Source: an uncultured Comamonas sp.
GTDB lineage: Bacteria; Pseudomonadota; Gammaproteobacteria; Burkholderiales; Burkholderiaceae_C
Length of the DNA: 64,000 nt
Assembly (NCBI GenBank): GCA_947306475.1
Contig: CAMZGS010000013.1
Span: 1-64,000, forward strand
Direction: 5' to 3'
Shown here: positions 8,058-16,124 of the stretch, in pieces
How the letters are laid out: every line of letters starts with the position of its first letter
How positions within the stretch are numbered: position 1 is the first letter of the stretch
Notes under the pieces: generated by a model
Seen by the model: the letters and a program-made list of their open reading frames with translations, nothing else
What the model was told of the DNA's origin: nothing
Database searches by the model: none
Program-made: the position numbers and the translations under genes

Positions 8058-8986
8058 CACAGTGCCTCCACGCCAGTGCCGTAGTCTTTTTCGGCAAAGT
8101 TTTCGACCTTGGGGGTGCGCTTGCCCGCAGGCCGTGTACCCCCCCCTGTGCACGCTTTCACCAGCCATGCCCTGGCGTCGGCAGGCTGGGTGACCACCGC
8201 CTCACGCACCGCCTCCAGCACTGTGTCGTTGCCGTGGTCCCGCACCAGCTTGCCCATCAGCGTGCGAGCCTGCTGCTCGTCAATGCCCTGGCCACCCAGC
8301 AGGGCAACTGCTGAGCGCCAAAGCTCCTGCTTGGCCTGCTCCTCAGGCGACTTGGCACTTGGCGCCTGCTGCAGCTGCGGCACCGCCGCCGTACCGATAG
8401 GTACGGAACTAATAGAAGATGAAGATGAAGATGAAGGGGGGGGGGTTTTTTGTTCGTTAAGGGGGGGGTTAAGGGGGGGGTTTTTTGCGTCTTCATGGGG
8501 GGGTATTTGTTTGCGTGGACGCCCCCCCTTTTTGCCGTGCTCTGCTCCTAAAAAACCAGCACTCTTTCCTTTGTGGCCGTGCTCTGCGCCCTTATGTCCA
8601 TGTGACGCACGCATGTTGCGTACCGCCTCATCTCTGACCATCCGGCGGCTATAAATAGTGCCGTCAGCCGTGCGAGAAAACACGCCCGCCTCTTCCAATT
8701 CTTTGAGGATTTTTTTCAAAAAAGTTGGAGATTCCCCGACGATTCGAGCAATCTGCTCCACCGTCATGGCCCTGCCATTGATAGACAAGTGGCCATAACG
8801 ATCGGACTCATGGGCTATGCAAAGCATCTCCATCCACAGGCCGCGCGCCGCCAGCGAGCACGCATTCAGGGATGGATCACGCCTCCAGTCACCCGGATAG
8901 AACTGAAATGATGGTCGTCGTGCTGTTGAAGCCACTTTGGGCGTTGCCTCTTCCACTGGAAACTGATAAATTTGAGCTAAGGCCAT
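8057..8986 (-). CDS. Phage replication initiator-like protein
   Basis: FQFYPGDWRRDPSLNACSLAARGLWMEML...; adjacent to helicase loader; C-tract-rich linker. Confidence 0.7.
   Translation of the reverse strand: MALAQIYQFPVEEATPKVASTARRPSFQFYPGDWRRDPSLNACSLAARGLWMEMLCIAHESDRYGHLSINGRAMTVEQIARIVGESPTFLKKILKELEEAGVFSRTADGTIYSRRMVRDEAVRNMRASHGHKGAEHGHKGKSAGFLGAEHGKKGGRPRKQIPPHEDAKNPPLNPPLNEQKTPPPSSSSSSSISSVPIGTAAVPQLQQAPSAKSPEEQAKQELWRSAVALLGGQGIDEQQARTLMGKLVRDHGNDTVLEAVREAVVTQPADARAWLVKACTGGGTRPAGKRTPKVENFAEKDYGTGVEAL
8389..8528. repeat. G10/G8/G8/G7 runs, C7 run, (GAAGAT)3 and a hairpin: G4-prone, candidate replication origin
   Basis: G-runs at 8436-8445, 8461-8468, 8473-8480, 8497-8503; CCGTACC-GATA-GGTACGG 8389-8406. 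Confidence 0.6.
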
Positions 8987-9062
8987 TTGTCCATTCCTGT
9001 TGGTTGTGGTTGTTAAAGCCCCGGCGTGTTGCGAGCACGTCGGGGTTTTGCTTTTCTGTGGG

Positions 9063-9230
9063 TTAGATCCGACTCCAGCGCATGCCGAAACGCTTTTCGG
9101 CATCACGGCGGCTGGCTTCCGCATTGATGACAATGTCAGGGCCGCGCTTGTAGCGCTGGCGCGGCTTGACGGCTGCGGCCACTTTGCTGTGGCGGGGGAT
9201 CACGAATGCGTTGGGCTTGGTGGTGCTCAT
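9063..9230 (-). CDS. Small hypothetical phage protein
   Basis: 55-aa minus-strand frame MSTTKPNAFVIPRHSKVAAAVKPRQRYKRGPDIVINAEASRRDAEKRFGMRWSRI. Confidence 0.45.
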   Translation of the reverse strand: MSTTKPNAFVIPRHSKVAAAVKPRQRYKRGPDIVINAEASRRDAEKRFGMRWSRI

Positions 9231-9541
9231 GCCTGCGGCCCTCCTTGGTTGGATTCAGGGCCCTCAAAAGACCCTATGAAGCGTGCCAAGGTCTCGATAC
9301 GCTTGGCGTCATGGTTCACCTTGTCCAACACCATCTGCTGATAGGTCTTGCCGTACACGGTCGCGTAGATGAAGTCGCGCAGAACGGAGGATGTGTCGGT
9401 GCCGCGCAAAGCGCAGTGCTGGCGCCACAGGTCGTTGGTTTGCTCGTCAATCTTGGTTTTGGCAGCCACATCAAGCTTGCCCAGAGGGCCTGCGATGCCT
9501 CGGGCAAACATCGGCAGGTCATCGTCGTGATGGATGGTCAT
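9227..9541 (-). CDS. Hypothetical phage protein
   Basis: 104 aa, overlaps the next gene by 4 nt. Confidence 0.55.
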   Translation of the reverse strand: MTIHHDDDLPMFARGIAGPLGKLDVAAKTKIDEQTNDLWRQHCALRGTDTSSVLRDFIYATVYGKTYQQMVLDKVNHDAKRIETLARFIGSFEGPESNQGGPQA

Positions 9542-9626
9542 GGGTTATGCCTCCTGGCTGTAAGGGGCGGCCAAGGTCACTTTGCAAAAATGGGAGTTCC
9601 TCAACACCCACACAAAGGCCTTGACC

Positions 9627-9911
9627 ATGGAAAAACGTCTCGAAGCGCTGGAAAAAGAAGTGCAGCAACTGAAGGCTCGCCACTTGGCAGACTTGGCATT
9701 GCTCGATACCTTGGTTCGCACGCTGCCGACAGCCCAGCTACAGGTTGTGAACGACACCTTTGCACCGCTGGCCGAGGAGCTAAACGTCAAGTTCATTTAC
9801 GGCCCCTGGTCAGAAGTCGAAAGCGAAGTTGCATCAACCAAGCTGCAAGAGTGGAAAAAAGTCCTGCAGGAGGAGCTGCAGGCTCGGCTCTCGAGTACCC
9901 AGCAGACTTAA
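9627..9911 (+). CDS. Hypothetical coiled-coil phage protein
   Basis: MEKRLEALEKEVQQLKARH... Confidence 0.45.
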   Translation: MEKRLEALEKEVQQLKARHLADLALLDTLVRTLPTAQLQVVNDTFAPLAEELNVKFIYGPWSEVESEVASTKLQEWKKVLQEELQARLSSTQQT

Positions 9912-10149
9912 GCAGGTCTTCAACTCTTACTTTTGTTGCCGGCAGGCTGGTGTACTGTGCGCATGCGCGGCCCACCGGCGCCACTGACCTAACCTCGTCC
10001 GACTGCACCGCTGCGTACAGAGCGGCAACCTCTTGGTGCAGCGCCTGGCCCTGCGCTAAAGCTGCAGCGCCACCACCCAGCGATGGCAACGGCTTCGGAG
10101 CCTCTATAGCTGCGTCAGCGGGGTTGGCGTGGGTCAACTTCTCAGCCAT
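9793..10149 (-). CDS. Hypothetical phage protein downstream of the Cro-like gene
   Basis: MAEKLTHANPADAAIEAPKPLPSLGGG...; start overlaps the end of the YdaS-like gene. Confidence 0.4.
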   Translation of the reverse strand: MAEKLTHANPADAAIEAPKPLPSLGGGAAALAQGQALHQEVAALYAAVQSDEVRSVAPVGRACAQYTSLPATKVRVEDLLKSAGYSRAEPAAPPAGLFSTLAAWLMQLRFRLLTRGRK

Positions 10150-10462
10150 GGGACACCTCAGTTTCTGTAGCCGCTCGCACAGAGCTGGTGGGCGTTGGTG
10201 GGCAAAAGTCCAGCGCAGGACGGCCCAGCGGATGCGGCCATGCCGCATCTGGGATGCGATACCAAGTCACATGCGGGAGAAGTTCCTCGCATGTCACGGC
10301 GCCACCAGTGGCGCGCTCGATAGATGGACAGCGAGCGCTTGGGATGGGGCGAGAGCCATCACTCCATTGGTGGACAGTTACCGCACTTACGCCAATGGCT
10401 GCGGCCAATCGAGACTTGCCCCGCATCGCCTCGCAAGCCACTTTGATAGCTGATCTAGTCAT
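10142..10462 (-). CDS. YdaS/Cro-like transcriptional regulator
   Basis: IKVACEAMRGKSRLAAAIGVSAVTVHQWSDGSRPIPSARCPSIERATGG; divergent from CI-like gene. Confidence 0.75.
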   Translation of the reverse strand: MTRSAIKVACEAMRGKSRLAAAIGVSAVTVHQWSDGSRPIPSARCPSIERATGGAVTCEELLPHVTWYRIPDAAWPHPLGRPALDFCPPTPTSSVRAATETEVSHG

Positions 10463-10468
10463 GCCGCA

Positions 10469-10543
10469 ATGATATGGCAATGCCTAATTTATTGCAAGGA
10501 ATTGCCTTATACGTAGCAATAGAGGAGGATTAGGCAATGCTTA
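10469..10543. promoter_or_regulatory. Repressor operator region with leftward promoter TTGCAA-N17-TATCAT
   Basis: Operator-like sites GGCAATGCC (10476-10484), AAGGAATTGCCTT (10496-10508), TAGGCAATGCTTA (10531-10543, over the repressor start). Confidence 0.6.
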
Positions 10544-10956
10544 CAGGCGAAGAACTGGGCGCAGCCATTGCGTCCGCAATTGAGAAGAAGAAAGTAAAGA
10601 AGAAGGATGTTGCGGACTTCTTCGGTGTAAAGCCGCCGTCTGTCCAGGACTGGATAAGGCGAGGAACCATCGATAAAGCAAAGCTGCCTGCGCTTTGGCA
10701 ATATTTCTCGGATGTTGTTGGGCCGGAGCATTGGGGTTTGACAACGCTATCCATCGATTCAGACCCTGCAGAAATATCGCTAGGGCAAACCCTGGCGCGG
10801 CTGGGTCAGGCGCTGGAGCGGGCCCAGCCACAGACACGCGCTGCCGTGGCCGACCTGCTCAGCCGTTACGCTCAAGACCCGGCGCAGGGTAAATCCCTTG
10901 CACAAGCTATTGAAATGCTAGTGCAGTCCGATATAGAAAAAAAAGCTGACGCATGA
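10537..10956 (+). CDS. CI-like HTH repressor without a peptidase domain
   Basis: HTH KKDVADFFGVKPPSVQDWIRRG; 139 aa, no S24-type C-terminus. Confidence 0.7.
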   Translation: MLTGEELGAAIASAIEKKKVKKKDVADFFGVKPPSVQDWIRRGTIDKAKLPALWQYFSDVVGPEHWGLTTLSIDSDPAEISLGQTLARLGQALERAQPQTRAAVADLLSRYAQDPAQGKSLAQAIEMLVQSDIEKKADA

Positions 10957-11429
10957 TTCCACCATTGGACGAGCGCGGCTTGCTGCCGCCAGGCTGCCAC
11001 CGCTGCAAAGATTGGGCTGAGCTAGAAGAAAGGTTTGCCTTCAACCCCTACCGCCAGCGTCTCCTGGAACAGGCCATGCAATTTGTGCAGTATCGCTTGA
11101 CCCCTCTGGCTAGTGGGCTCAGACTGGTGGTTGCAGGCAGTTACTTGAGCGACAAGGCACAGCCTGGCGACGTAGAGATGCTGGTGTCTTTGCCAATGCA
11201 CAGCATTGGGCAGCACGTGGGCCTGTTGGATATGTTCGATAAAGAGGGCGGCAAGCGCAGCATCTGGACAACCCACAGAGTGGACTTTTATGTTCAGTTA
11301 GAAGGCTTTGGCGGTAACGACTTGGCCCTGTTTTTCCAGTACGTTGGAGAGAAAACCGCCGCAGACAAAGGGCTAGACGCCAAGGACAAACGCGGCACAA
11401 TCGAGATCGAATCATGGACACTGCCGTAA
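10953..11429 (+). CDS. Minimal nucleotidyltransferase-like protein
   Basis: Pol-beta NTase-type motif AGSYLSDKAQPGDVEMLV plus downstream RVDFYV; ATGA overlap with repressor. Confidence 0.55.
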   Translation: MIPPLDERGLLPPGCHRCKDWAELEERFAFNPYRQRLLEQAMQFVQYRLTPLASGLRLVVAGSYLSDKAQPGDVEMLVSLPMHSIGQHVGLLDMFDKEGGKRSIWTTHRVDFYVQLEGFGGNDLALFFQYVGEKTAADKGLDAKDKRGTIEIESWTLP

Positions 11430-12403
11430 ATCACCTGCACCACCGCGCAACACTGCTGCTGCAGCAGATCGCCATGGCCATGCAGGCGCAAAGCAGCCAG
11501 GGCGTGGACATGAGCGGCTTCATTGCGGGCTACCAGCGCAAACTGCAAGAGGTGTACAGCGAAGAGCTGCCCTTGGCCATACTGCGCGATACCAGCGACA
11601 TCATTTTGCATGTTGAAGGCCCCGCCGCGCGCCACCATGCAGCAGGCAGCGGTATGGTGGCTTGGCTGTGTGGCGAGGCAGAAAAGCGCATCCGCCAGCT
11701 GGGTATGTCTGCCATCAAAACCAATGGCAGCAGCGCAGAATCGGCAGAAAGCGACTTGCGTGTGCTGCTCAATGGCTTGGCCCCTGGCAGCCTGTACTTG
11801 GGTTTCTCCGTCGATTCGGCCCAGCGTATGGCGGTGCAGCAGCAAGATGCGTTGGCGCTGCCAGATGGGGATGTCATGGCATCCATCCGTGGCGCGGTGC
11901 GCACCCTGCCGTTGGTACAGCAGTTTGTGGAAGACGAATCCATCAACCCAGCCATCTCTGAGGCCATCGCTGACGCCCAAGTGCGAGACGCCTCCCTGAT
12001 GGCTGCCTACCACCTATCGCCCACCGGGCGGCGCGGCATCCACACCATAGAGATCAGCGCCCCCGGCTCTCGTCAGATACCCGCAGCATTCACCAACCGT
12101 GAACGTGTGGTTCTGCGCGAAAGCGCCCTACGCACGCCGGTGATGCGTGCCGTGGCATCAGGCACATTTGTGGGGGAGTTGCGCGAGGTGGATCTGGATG
12201 CCAAACGCTTTCACCTACGGAACGTGCCAGGCATTGGGGGTATCCGCTGCGTGCTTGGCAACCTCAATGCAGACACTGCACGCAAACTCATTGGTCATGG
12301 CGTGCGCGTCAGTGGTGAATACGAAGCTGATGCCGACGGCAAACCCCGCCTGATGCGCGTGCAAACGGTAGAGCCATATCAAATCCAGAAATCCCTGCAA
12401 TAA
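11414..12403 (+). CDS. Unknown protein (329 aa) with beta-rich C-terminal domain
   Basis: Overlaps NTase-like gene; C-term FVGELREVDLDAKRFHLRNV...VRVSGEYEADADGKPRLMRVQ. Confidence 0.65.
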   Translation: MDTAVNHLHHRATLLLQQIAMAMQAQSSQGVDMSGFIAGYQRKLQEVYSEELPLAILRDTSDIILHVEGPAARHHAAGSGMVAWLCGEAEKRIRQLGMSAIKTNGSSAESAESDLRVLLNGLAPGSLYLGFSVDSAQRMAVQQQDALALPDGDVMASIRGAVRTLPLVQQFVEDESINPAISEAIADAQVRDASLMAAYHLSPTGRRGIHTIEISAPGSRQIPAAFTNRERVVLRESALRTPVMRAVASGTFVGELREVDLDAKRFHLRNVPGIGGIRCVLGNLNADTARKLIGHGVRVSGEYEADADGKPRLMRVQTVEPYQIQKSLQ

Positions 12404-12409
12404 TCATTC

Positions 12410-12901
12410 ATGCCTGCCATTTACAGCCCCGACATTGCCAGCATGACGCCTCTTGGCGCTCAGGCTTTTGCCGCGCGCAATCTGGATTTGCTGGCGGCCA
12501 TTGAAAACACACTCGACGGTCTCGGTGCAGATACCCAACTGCTGCGCGCCATTCATGACGGCTACCAAGAAATACAACAACGCCTCGTCGGAACCGATGG
12601 CTCCATTGACGACAGTGGTCGGATACAGGCCAAACTGGACAAAGCTAGTGCCGCCTGCGCGCGCATTTACCAAGATGCCTGCCGACGCCACCAAAGCGCC
12701 TGCAAAGACCCACAACTGTACCCTGATGACGGCGTGGCCGATGCTTACAGCGCCTTCATCGAGGCGCTGGGTCAACTGCATGACACCATAGAGGCTCTAC
12801 GTGAGTGGATTGCCACGCACGACGCCGTGCTGCAACCTACCACGGGCGCTGTGTACTCCAGTGCAGACGACTTGTTTGCCGCTTTGCTACCCAAGCAGTG
12901 A
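12410..12901 (+). CDS. Unknown alpha-helical protein (163 aa)
   Basis: 7 nt after previous stop. Confidence 0.6.
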   Translation: MPAIYSPDIASMTPLGAQAFAARNLDLLAAIENTLDGLGADTQLLRAIHDGYQEIQQRLVGTDGSIDDSGRIQAKLDKASAACARIYQDACRRHQSACKDPQLYPDDGVADAYSAFIEALGQLHDTIEALREWIATHDAVLQPTTGAVYSSADDLFAALLPKQ

Positions 12902-13173
12902 CGCACCGTATAGCAATCACCGGATTTGCTCACTCTGAGCGCTTTGCCTCAGACTTACGCAGCGCCCCGCCAGAAGTGCAGCGCGCCACCCGGGAGGCGC
13001 TCAAGCACCTGCAAGCCAACCCAAGCGCTAAGTCACTGCGCCTGCACACCTTAAGCGGCATGCCCAAGCCCACCATTTGGAAGATCGACGTGTACGCAAA
13101 CCACGCTTGGCAAGTGACATTTGAGCTAAACGGCACCATGATCGAGCACCGCAGGAGGTTTCGGAGGAAGTGA
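12898..13173 (+). CDS. RelE/ParE-superfamily-like protein (GTG start)
   Basis: GTGA overlap; MTHRIAITGFAHSERFASDLRSAPPEVQRATREALKHLQANP...WKIDVYANHAWQVTFELNGTMIEHRRRF. Confidence 0.55.
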   Translation: MTHRIAITGFAHSERFASDLRSAPPEVQRATREALKHLQANPSAKSLRLHTLSGMPKPTIWKIDVYANHAWQVTFELNGTMIEHRRRFRRK

Positions 13174-13517
13174 TGCTCAACCACAAGTCGGCTAAGTGGA
13201 GCGCGTGGTGTGGGCGTGGAATGGTAGGAAGCTTTGAGCGTCAAGGCATGTGACGCAGGAAGTGACTCCATCGCCGACCGAGCTTGGCAGGATTCGATGG
13301 TGTTTTGAGTGGTAGCTGATGCGTCAGCACCGCAGGGGGCTCGGGGCCGCTGTTCACCCCATAGGTACACGTCTCTTGGGTTGTTGTAGGTGTTGCGGGC
13401 ACCATCGGCGCGGCGAAAAGAGCTAAATTTCGCGACCAAAATCCATGTCAGGACGCCGTGCACATTTTTACACTTTAGCACTCATGAATGAAGAGTGCCA
13501 GCGTGATTGCGCTCGGT

Positions 13518-13580
13518 TACAATGGAAGTTGCCTCCAAAGAAAACGGCTACCCATTGCTGGGTAGCCGATGACTTTAGGC
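13518..13580 (+). promoter_or_regulatory. Two-tier hairpin after a TACAAT -10-like hexamer
   Basis: GCCT(CC)AAAG-AAAA-CGGCTACCCA-TTGC-TGGGTAGCCG-ATGA-CTTTAGGC, 13531-13580. Confidence 0.55.
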
Positions 13581-13727
13581 AAATCGTCGCAGTTGCGTTT
13601 GACCCTCGAAAAGTACCGCTTCTGCTTTTTTGTGTAGCCCTCGATTGTACACACGTCTATGCATTCTTGCATCAAATTTGTGTAGATAAGAGGACTGCAC
13701 GGCTACCTATGCTCGAAAGGAGCTGCT

Positions 13728-14531
13728 ATGCCGTCTCACCAATATTCACTCTCCCTCATCTCCCACCAAGTGCAGAACTCCATCGTAGAGCAGCGCGCAT
13801 CGGACGGGTACATCAACGCCACCGCCATGTGCAAGGCCGCAGATCGCAAGATCAGTCACTACTTCGATAACGATAGCTACAAAGACTTTATTCAAGCGCT
13901 TTCAGCCGATGCCGGAATTCCGGCATCGGAACTTGTGCAATCGGTAAAGGGGGGCAATCCTGCACTGCAGGGCACCTGGATTCATCCCCAAGTGGCCATC
14001 CACCTCGCGCAGTGGCTGTCCCCGCAGTTTGCTGTCCAGGTTTCCAAGTGGGTATTCGACTGGATGTCGGGCAAAGGCAAACCAACTAAGCTCCCCTACC
14101 ATCTTGAGCGCCACCTGATGAATCTGAACAAGATTCCCGTGGGCTACTTCTCCGTGTTGCAAGAGATGACGAACTTTCTTGTTGGCCCAATGGAGGCGAA
14201 TGGCTATCGTTTGCCCGAGAAGTGCATGCCTGATATCTCCCATGCCAAATTGCTGTGCAAGCACCTGCGTGATGACTACGGCGTGGACACCAACTCTCTC
14301 AGCAAGTATTCGCACCAGTTCCCTGATGGGCGGGTTGTGGCCGCGAACCTGTACCCAGTGGAATACTTGGGCGCGTTCCGCCGCCTCATGGCGGAAGTGT
14401 GGATGCCCCAGCATGCTGCAACCTACTTCAAGGCCCGCGACCCTGCCGCTTTACCTGCGCTTGACAAGATTCTCCTGTTGAGTGCCCCGCAGAATTCCGC
14501 CAATCAGCCAAGTCTCAAGCGCAAGGCATAA
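13728..14531 (+). CDS. KilA-N domain protein
   Basis: SDGYINATAMCKAADRKISHYFDNDSYKDFIQAL...GTWIHPQVAIHLAQWLSPQFAVQVSKWVFDW. Confidence 0.85.
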   Translation: MPSHQYSLSLISHQVQNSIVEQRASDGYINATAMCKAADRKISHYFDNDSYKDFIQALSADAGIPASELVQSVKGGNPALQGTWIHPQVAIHLAQWLSPQFAVQVSKWVFDWMSGKGKPTKLPYHLERHLMNLNKIPVGYFSVLQEMTNFLVGPMEANGYRLPEKCMPDISHAKLLCKHLRDDYGVDTNSLSKYSHQFPDGRVVAANLYPVEYLGAFRRLMAEVWMPQHAATYFKARDPAALPALDKILLLSAPQNSANQPSLKRKA

Positions 14532-14540
14532 CACCACCAT

Positions 14541-14564
14541 AGCGCCCGCCCCGTGCGGGCTTTC
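14541..14564 (+). terminator. Intrinsic terminator-like hairpin
   Basis: gcccgccccgtgcgggctttctc. Confidence 0.6.
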
Positions 14565-14875
14565 TCATACCCTATCCATGCCTCTCCAGCCACCGGCCGC
14601 ACCATGCGAGGCTCAATCCCACAGCACACCCCAAAGCTAATGCTGCAAGCCCCCAACCCGTTGTGGCTAGCGGCAGCACCTCCAGCATCTGCTCAGGTAG
14701 CACCATCCCAAAGCGCCCTTCTGCACGATCTAGCCTGCGCATCAAAGCCAGAGATGCAAGAAACCAGCCAGCGCAGACACTAGCCAGGAGTTGCCCGGCA
14801 ACGCGCCAGCACTTCGGGCAAGTCAACAAAATTTGAAGCAGCAATTCCATCACCGCCATGATGCACTCGCACAAC

Positions 14876-14898
14876 CGCCTTCGGGCGGTTTTTTTTAT
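14876..14898 (+). terminator. Intrinsic terminator
   Basis: accgccttcgggcggtttttttta. Confidence 0.8.
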
Positions 14899-14937
14899 CC
14901 TTTGCAATCTATACGCAATCTACGTACAATAACCCGA

Positions 14938-15276
14938 ATGAAAGCAGTCTTTGTAGAGCTACCGGCCTTTGAGCGATACCGCGCTGACTATCTGGACGAC
15001 GAGAACTTTCGCAACCTGCAAGACAGCCTGATGAAAAACCCAGAAGCCGGTGATGTGATCGAAGGCACAGGCGGCCTGCGCAAAGTACGCCACGCAGACC
15101 CTAGACGGGGCAAAGGCAAGCGCGGAGGCTTGCGAGTGATCTACTACTGGTGGGATGGCAAGAACCAGTTTTGGCTCTTCACCCTCTACGACAAAGACGA
15201 ACTTGATGACTTGAGCCCAAAGCAGAGGACTGCGCTCAAGACCATGCTCAAGGCAGAACTGGAGGCTCGACAATGA
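14938..15276 (+). CDS. HigB/RelE-like toxin
   Basis: AFERYRADYLDDENFRNLQDSLMKNPEAGDVIEGTGGLRKVRHADPRRGKGKRGGLRVIYYW. Confidence 0.8.
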   Translation: MKAVFVELPAFERYRADYLDDENFRNLQDSLMKNPEAGDVIEGTGGLRKVRHADPRRGKGKRGGLRVIYYWWDGKNQFWLFTLYDKDELDDLSPKQRTALKTMLKAELEARQ

Positions 15277-15587
15277 CCAAACGCGACATCTTTGCAGAAC
15301 TGACCGAAGGATTTGAAGCCTTAAAGGAACAGCGCACCGGTAAGCGCACCTTGCGCACCCATGAGGTGCAGATCAAGCCAGAGGTGAAAATCGAAGCAGC
15401 TGAGATCGTTTCCCTGCGGGATAGCTTGGGCCTGTCCCGCGCTGTGTTCGCTCGCTATCTACGCACCAACCCTCGCACCCTAGAAAACTGGGAACAAGGC
15501 CGGGCCAAGCCCAACGCCCAGGCTGCGCTCATCATGCGCCTGGTTGAAAAGTATCCAGACACGGTCAAGCGTCTAGCTGCCGTCTAA
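15273..15587 (+). CDS. HigA-like HTH antitoxin
   Basis: IVSLRDSLGLSRAVFARYLRTNPRTLENWEQGRAKPNAQAA; overlaps the toxin gene. Confidence 0.8.
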   Translation: MTKRDIFAELTEGFEALKEQRTGKRTLRTHEVQIKPEVKIEAAEIVSLRDSLGLSRAVFARYLRTNPRTLENWEQGRAKPNAQAALIMRLVEKYPDTVKRLAAV

Positions 15588-15622
15588 ACCAGCGCCCCCC
15601 AGGGCGGTTTTTGCCCAAAAAA

Positions 15623-15673
15623 AACCCTCTCGGCTTACGATGGAGGCTCCTCAACTTCCATCCCGAGAGGGTT
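15623..15673 (+). promoter_or_regulatory. Hairpin sequestering the SD of the downstream ORF
   Basis: AACCCTCTCGG (15623-15633) pairs with CCGAGAGGGTT (15663-15673); ATG at 15676. Confidence 0.7.
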
Positions 15674-15675
15674 CT

Positions 15676-15927
15676 ATGACACAACAGAATACTGTCGATC
15701 GCGCATACATGCTTGCCGACGAATGGATTCACACCATTCTTTCAACCAACCCCGAGCTGCTAGTCAGCAAATTGCATGGGAGTATCTCCAGCGGCGATGG
15801 TAGAGCACCCACACCCAATCTCGACGGGGCTGCAAACTTGGCGAAGACCTTGGCTGAATTTCGGTCACAGCTAGCAAATGCTCTCATCAGTCAGCACCAT
15901 CCTGACTACGACCAGTCTGACGCTTGA
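15676..15927 (+). CDS. Hypothetical phage protein
   Basis: MTQQNTVDRAYMLADEWIHTILSTNPELL... Confidence 0.55.
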   Translation: MTQQNTVDRAYMLADEWIHTILSTNPELLVSKLHGSISSGDGRAPTPNLDGAANLAKTLAEFRSQLANALISQHHPDYDQSDA

Positions 15928-16059
15928 GTTCTGCTTGGCAACCTTTGTAGGCTTGCGCCACAGCCACGCCAAGCCCCCAGCCATCTGGCTCACCACGGCA
16001 ATCCACCTTGAGCGCCGCGATCAAGGGCAGTAAAAACTTCAACATCTCATCCTCCAGAC

Positions 16060-16085
16060 CGCCCACCTTGGGCGGTTTTTTTGTG
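16060..16085 (+). terminator. Intrinsic terminator
   Basis: ccgcccaccttgggcggtttttttg. Confidence 0.8.
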
Positions 16086-16124
16086 CCCAGCCCATCCAGG
16101 CACAACGGCAGTTTAACAAAAAAT

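Noticed and set aside
12930-13481. 183-aa minus-strand ORF
   Set aside because: Overlaps the RelE/ParE-like gene and has no domain signal; region treated as largely non-coding
14572-14859. Minus-strand small membrane-protein ORF between KilA-N and higB
   Set aside because: Plausible TM segments but weak start context and no supporting neighbours; left uncalled
15887-16045. Minus-strand ORF MLKFLLPLIAALKVDCRGEPDGW...
   Set aside because: Overlaps the end of a plus-strand ORF and a plus-strand terminator; insufficient evidence
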